This document shows, in pieces, positions 61,061 to 64,000 of a stretch of 64,000 bases of DNA. The DNA lies in assembly GCA_045612365.1 (NCBI GenBank), contig JAZKYY010000008.1, forward strand, positions 62,001 to 126,000, in the 5' to 3' direction. Every line of letters begins with the position of its first letter. Position 1 is the first letter of the stretch. The notes under the pieces are model-generated. The model did not search any database. It had not been told where the DNA came from and saw only the letters and a program-made list of their open reading frames with translations. The position numbers were made by a program, and so were the translations under genes. Source of the DNA: RGIG9608 sp045612365. GTDB lineage: Bacteria > Bacteroidota > Bacteroidia > Bacteroidales > Paludibacteraceae.

Positions 61061-62167
61061 TTAAGCGTTCAATGCACTTACGATTGCACCAACACTATTC
61101 TCTGCTTTCAAAGGCAAGCAAATGCCCCACTTGCGGAAGTTCACAAGGTTGCGGTGGTACAAAGTATCTTTTGAAGCCTCACTGTGGTAGAACTGCACCG
61201 ATCCGTTGGCTTTCATCATACGGCCGTTGAAGTAGAATACCGAAGCTTGAGTGTCGGTTGTTGCAGCAGGAACAGCACCCCACGCAAGTTTTGTCTTTCC
61301 AGCAACTTTGTAATAAGGTGTGCCGTCGTACTCATAAATATCAAAGCCGTACAAACGTGCAATTTTGCCTTCTGTTTGGTTGATGTTGTAATGTTCTTTG
61401 AACTTTTGTTCTGTCTCCAAAAGGTCATTGACGTGGTCGCTGCAAAGCACAAGGATACGGTCGTTCTTTGGCATCTTCATTTTGTCACAAGCACGCTTTG
61501 CTGCCAATAGGTCGTCAAATGTCATTTTCTTACGTGTTCCGTCAGCAGTTGCTGCACCTGAAGTTAGAAGTACAGGAGTTTTTGCATTGTGTTCATCTGG
61601 TGCAATAGCGTGAATGGCTTTCTCGTGGATTTTCTCACGCAACGCCTCGCGGTGTCTCTCCTGCACACTTGCCATCTTATCATAACTGCAAGCGTGGAGC
61701 TCGTCATCGGTTACAGGGGTTGCGGTTGTGTCAAAGTAATCCAATGAGATAGGTTTATCCGCATCTTCTAAAGCTTCAATGTTCAACGGATAAGTTTTGT
61801 TGTTCACAAGCACGGTAGGGTCACCTCCTAACTCGGTAAAATGGATAACATCATTGTTTACATACTGGTCATAACTCTTAATGCGGTCATACCAGCCAAG
61901 ACTTTCGGCTGCTGTACGGAACGCCTTAATCATCTCACCTGTCCAAATCTCTGTAAAGACACCGGCAGGGAGTACACCAGCAGGGATAAAGTTTCCGGCG
62001 AAAAGCGAGATAACATTTCCTGCAACAGCACCAATAGCTGGAGCTACACCTATAATACCGGAAATAGTTGCTCCGGCTACACTGTTAAACGCAACAGCAC
62101 AAATCAAGCCTATACAGGCAAATAAAAAACGTTTCATTCTTTTTAAATTATTTTTTAGGTTAAACAA
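61061..62167 (-). CDS. Major capsid protein with a hydrophobic N-terminal extension
   Basis: 368 residues. The capsid part starts near PAGVFTEIWTGEMIKAFRTAAE, followed by RIKSYDQYVNNDVIHFTELGGDPTVLVN in pieces, CDKMKMPKNDRILVLCSDHVNDLL and YGFDIYEYDGTPYYKVAG. This is the HK97-fold capsid type of Bacteroidota phages. Before it lie about 60 residues resembling a signal peptide plus a second hydrophobic helix (MKRFLFACIGLICAVAF, then a glycine-rich GIIGVAPAIGAVAGNVISLF). The start could be 62167 or, more likely, 62137. The extension may be removed by the prohead protease encoded just upstream. Confidence 0.8.
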   Translation of the reverse strand: MFNLKNNLKRMKRFLFACIGLICAVAFNSVAGATISGIIGVAPAIGAVAGNVISLFAGNFIPAGVLPAGVFTEIWTGEMIKAFRTAAESLGWYDRIKSYDQYVNNDVIHFTELGGDPTVLVNNKTYPLNIEALEDADKPISLDYFDTTATPVTDDELHACSYDKMASVQERHREALREKIHEKAIHAIAPDEHNAKTPVLLTSGAATADGTRKKMTFDDLLAAKRACDKMKMPKNDRILVLCSDHVNDLLETEQKFKEHYNINQTEGKIARLYGFDIYEYDGTPYYKVAGKTKLAWGAVPAATTDTQASVFYFNGRMMKANGSVQFYHSEASKDTLYHRNLVNFRKWGICLPLKAENSVGAIVSALNA

Positions 62168-62171
62168 TAAA

Positions 62172-62594
62172 TTAAACTTCTACACCATACTCTGCCTTAT
62201 ACAGACGTGCGTACTCTGTAGGATTATTCTCTTTAAGTGATGCGACCTCTTCGGCTGGAACTTCGGAAAGCTTCGCAAAAGTTTTGCGTTCGCCCGACAC
62301 CGATGAGGGCGTTTGATGAATTACATCGGTTGGTTTTTGTTGCGAGTGCATCAATTCCAACGTAGTACGCAAGGCTTCGATACCTGCCGATTTGCCAAGG
62401 CTGACGAAATGATCCTTTTTGTCTGCTGTGATACGTTTGTCGGCTACAGCAGCATCAACAATGGCGTTAATACTTGCGAGCTGGAGGCCGTCGGCCTTGT
62501 CCGCTTTTTCTTTTAGCAAACGCACTGCATTTGCCACTTCTTGCTCGCTTGCCGTTTCTGCCAAACCGAGCAATTGCATAATTTCTTTTTTCAT
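62172..62594 (-). CDS. Nested scaffold protein from an internal start
   Basis: Met184 of the protease gene (ATG at 62594) is preceded by an A-rich stretch (AAAACAACAATTAAAA), resembling translation starts in this phylum, and begins the helical scaffold domain exactly. The product would be 140 residues. Mu encodes its scaffold Z inside protease gene I in the same way. This is inferred from layout; expression is not shown. Confidence 0.4.
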   Translation of the reverse strand: MKKEIMQLLGLAETASEQEVANAVRLLKEKADKADGLQLASINAIVDAAVADKRITADKKDHFVSLGKSAGIEALRTTLELMHSQQKPTDVIHQTPSSVSGERKTFAKLSEVPAEEVASLKENNPTEYARLYKAEYGVEV

Positions 62595-63143
62595 TTTTAA
62601 TTGTTGTTTTTGATTATTAAATAATGCTTCAGGAGAAATTCCTTCTGCGTGTTCTTTATTAAGCAATAGTGGCAAATGGGTGCAATCTTCTCCTGATGCA
62701 AGCCTCATGAGCTTGCCATCTGTGCCATACAGTTGCAAAGCCTCGTCGTTACCGCCAATATCTACAATGCTGACCTCTTCCAGCTTACAGCGTGTGATGG
62801 TTGCCCTTGTTTGCCCTTGCAACAGGTATTCGGGGGCATCACTTGTTTCTACGATTTCAATGCCGGCAGATGCCATTCGCAAAAATCCGTTTTCCCACTT
62901 CGAGGCTATCTGCTTTGCAAACTCGTCGTTCTCGTCAAATACTGGGGTACCGATAAGACGGTCGCCGTCAATCCTTAGGTTTTCCATTCGCCCGATAGGC
63001 ATATCCTTACCGTTGAACGAGCGACGGTGCATCCACAGCAATACGGGGTTTTTCTCATATTGCGTCAGATCGATACCCGACGTTAAAATGCGGCTTCCAT
63101 AACAATTCAAACCGCTTGTGCTTATGATTACTTCTTTTGCCAT
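62172..63143 (-). CDS. Prohead protease with scaffold domain
   Basis: A 323-residue protein. The N-terminal 150 residues form a prohead serine protease of the U35/HK97-like type: KNPVLLWMHRRSFNGKDMPIG with catalytic His39, then FLRMASAGIEIVE containing the probable catalytic Ser92 and TRCKLEEVSIVDIGGND. The C-terminal part (from about 184) is helical and charged (MKKEIMQLLGLAETASEQEV), typical of scaffolds. It processes the prohead and is removed during maturation. It precedes the capsid gene by 4 bases and heads the minus-strand structural operon. Confidence 0.8.
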   Translation of the reverse strand: MAKEVIISTSGLNCYGSRILTSGIDLTQYEKNPVLLWMHRRSFNGKDMPIGRMENLRIDGDRLIGTPVFDENDEFAKQIASKWENGFLRMASAGIEIVETSDAPEYLLQGQTRATITRCKLEEVSIVDIGGNDEALQLYGTDGKLMRLASGEDCTHLPLLLNKEHAEGISPEALFNNQKQQLKMKKEIMQLLGLAETASEQEVANAVRLLKEKADKADGLQLASINAIVDAAVADKRITADKKDHFVSLGKSAGIEALRTTLELMHSQQKPTDVIHQTPSSVSGERKTFAKLSEVPAEEVASLKENNPTEYARLYKAEYGVEV

Positions 63144-63213
63144 TTATAAAAAAATTAATTTCAATGACCCTACGACCTCGCGCGATGGCTTTCGGGTCCC
63201 ACTTTTGGTTTTG

Positions 63214-63286
63214 TAGCGGGAGGCGGACTCGAACCGCCGACCTTGGGGGAATGAACCCCACGAGCTACCTTCTGCTCCATCCCGCA
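63214..63286 (-). tRNA. tRNA-fMet (initiator type, anticodon CAU), phage-encoded
   Basis: Folds into a full 73-base cloverleaf without gaps: acceptor GCGGGA/TCCCGC, D stem GAGC/GCTC, anticodon stem TGGGG/CCCCA with loop TTCATTC, variable AGGTC, T arm GGCGG-TTCGAGT-CCGCC. Anticodon CAT is at 63251-63253. All bacterial initiator marks are present: mismatch 1-72 (U-U), G2-C71 and C3-G70 for formylation, A11-U24, and three G-C pairs closing the anticodon stem. Oddities are U at position 37 instead of a purine and no encoded CCA (CAA follows). It lies between phage genes. Confidence 0.88.
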
Positions 63287-63330
63287 ATATTGTTTTCAAA
63301 GCAAAATTCCAACTTTTGAAACACCCATCA

Positions 63331-63361
63331 AAAAAGAGTGTAAAACTTTGACACTCTTTTT
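63331..63361. terminator. Bidirectional terminator upstream of the tRNA
   Basis: AAAAAGAGTGT (63331-63341) pairs with ACACTCTTTTT (63351-63361), with T8 on the plus strand and A6 before it. It sits between divergent genes, where no transcript is expected to end. Confidence 0.75.
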
Positions 63362-63439
63362 TTTAGTGCGCGAGAATTGCAAGAAATTTGCATTGTTTTT
63401 AGGCCCTAAATGAGGCATTTTTATCAATGAAATTTTTTA

Positions 63440-63916
63440 ATGAAAAAGACAAAAAAAGAACTCGAAGAAAAAAAAGAGTATGCCCGTTTGCTCTTTATGC
63501 AGGGCGAACAGCAGAAAATCATTGCTGACAAAACTGGAGTGTCTGCGCAGACAATCACCAAGTGGGTGAACGATGGCGGATGGCAGGAACAGCGTGCAGC
63601 TTCAAACATCACACGCCCAGAACTCGTCAACAAACTACTGCTGACAATCAACAAACTTATTGAGCAAGTAAACGAAAGCGAAGATCCGGAAGCAATAAAC
63701 GGGCTGGGCGACAAATTAGCAAAACTATCTACCACCATTGAACGCCTCGACAAAAAGGCAAGCATTGTGGACGTAGTGGAGGTATTTATGGCTTTCAGCA
63801 AGTGGTTACAATTCCGAATGTCGTTTGATGATGAGGTTACACCGGAACTGTTGCGTACAATCAACAAGTATCACGACCTGTATATTACCGAATTGCTGCA
63901 AAGCAAGTTTAATTAG
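63440..63916 (+). CDS. Small terminase subunit-like protein
   Basis: A 158-residue protein whose first 55 residues form a helix-turn-helix (KEYARLLFMQGEQQKIIADKTGVSAQTITKWVNDGGW in pieces) like the DNA-recognition end of small terminases and DUF1804 proteins of P2- and Mu-like phages. A helical oligomerisation region follows (INKLIEQVNESEDPEAINGL, LAKLSTTIERLDKK) and then FMAFSKWLQF. It would recognise phage DNA for packaging. It is on the plus strand, diverging from the capsid operon; large terminase should follow to the right. Confidence 0.7.
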   Translation: MKKTKKELEEKKEYARLLFMQGEQQKIIADKTGVSAQTITKWVNDGGWQEQRAASNITRPELVNKLLLTINKLIEQVNESEDPEAINGLGDKLAKLSTTIERLDKKASIVDVVEVFMAFSKWLQFRMSFDDEVTPELLRTINKYHDLYITELLQSKFN

Positions 63917-64000
63917 CGTGCAAACCGAATGCAAACAAGTTTACTTGATTTGCTGAGGTGCCGCCGATAATCAACATAGTTAATTAAATAACTTATGGCA
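63917..64000 (+). other. Spacer and possible start of the next phage gene
   Basis: No frame is complete. An ATG at 63995 (reading Met-Ala to the edge) after AT-rich sequence could be the start of the expected large terminase gene, but two codons are not evidence of a product. Confidence 0.2.

Larger units (their letters stand above)
46951..64000. mobile_element. Contractile-tailed, probably transposable (Mu-like) prophage, left end to beyond the window
   Basis: All genes from 47.1 kb to the right edge fit one phage: DNA modification, tail fibre, baseplate, tape measure, tail chaperone, tube, sheath, lysis, capsid, protease/scaffold, then a divergent terminase-like gene. Tandem 22-bp repeats near 46978-47021 resemble paired transposase-binding sites, and there is no integrase or tRNA att site at this boundary, both fitting transposition. 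The exact first base is uncertain; a TG at 46951 is one candidate. The tail region is visibly richer in G+C than the host. Right end, transposase, portal and large terminase are outside the window, so the target duplication cannot be checked. Confidence 0.8.

Noticed and set aside
63144..63213. Possible second RNA gene between the tRNA and the protease start
   Set aside because: GACCC/GGGTC can pair around a large loop, but no cloverleaf or known RNA fold can be built; more likely leader sequence.
46951..64000. CRISPR array or anti-phage defence island
   Set aside because: No spaced repeats, cas genes, toxin pairs or restriction nuclease were seen; the lone methylase belongs to the phage.

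Overview
The left 46.9 kb is chromosome of an AT-rich member of the Bacteroidota, most likely order Bacteroidales. The evidence is the promoter type (TAnnTTTG -7 boxes in front of many genes, with no Shine-Dalgarno sequences), a type IX secretion plug protein, a glycine-lipid acyltransferase pair, pyruvate:ferredoxin oxidoreductase, a eukaryotic-type glycogen synthase, and many lipoproteins and TonB-linked proteins. The genus cannot be settled from the window.

Host layout. 1-4.0 kb, minus strand: BIG2/transglutaminase secreted protein, T9SS plug protein, cysK and a NanM-like mutarotase cut by the window edge. 4.2-5.8 kb: prfC, followed by a possible small RNA. 5.9-9.9 kb, minus strand: three lipoproteins (two LPP20-like) and an HD-domain protein. 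10-16.7 kb, minus strand: transketolase, then a replication block (dnaN, DnaQ-like exonuclease, dnaB) with a Dabb and a Usp-like protein. 16.8-19.9 kb: apbE, pyrC and a family 2 glycosyltransferase. 20.1-23.0 kb, plus strand: aminotransferase, LolC/E-type permease, small lipoprotein. 23.1-27.7 kb, minus strand: DUF6242-like lipoprotein, aroA, nadK and a metal/cobalamin binding lipoprotein. 27.8-31.6 kb, plus strand: glycine-lipid acyltransferases, sugar nucleotidyltransferase and galE. 31.8-34.9 kb, minus strand: a metal (probably copper) locus of cysteine-rich protein, TonB receptor and HMA protein. 35.1-46.9 kb, plus strand: topA, MATE exporter, glycogen synthase, alpha-glucan phosphorylase, PFOR.

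From about 46.95 kb to beyond the right edge lies a contractile-tailed prophage that looks transposable (Mu-like). Its left end, just after the PFOR terminator, carries two tandem 22-bp repeats like paired transposase-binding sites. Reading inward come a DNA-modification pair (TS-family protein and D12 adenine methylase), tail fibre and collar, baseplate, tape measure, tail chaperone with a -1 frameshift, tube, sheath, lysis genes (amidase, coiled-coil membrane protein, unimolecular-spanin-like lipoprotein), capsid and protease/scaffold, all on the minus strand. An initiator-type tRNA and a divergent terminase-like gene follow. Portal, large terminase and transposase genes must lie to the right of the window.

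The most notable items are: a tRNA with all bacterial initiator hallmarks inside the phage; an oppositely oriented 55-residue membrane-protein gene with its own consensus promoter wedged into the tail operon; a TS-family enzyme with the Asn-to-Asp change typical of dCMP hydroxymethylases, next to an adenine methylase; and an 18-codon relic of a tail-chaperone gene, with mostly synonymous differences, between two host genes at 20.0 kb.
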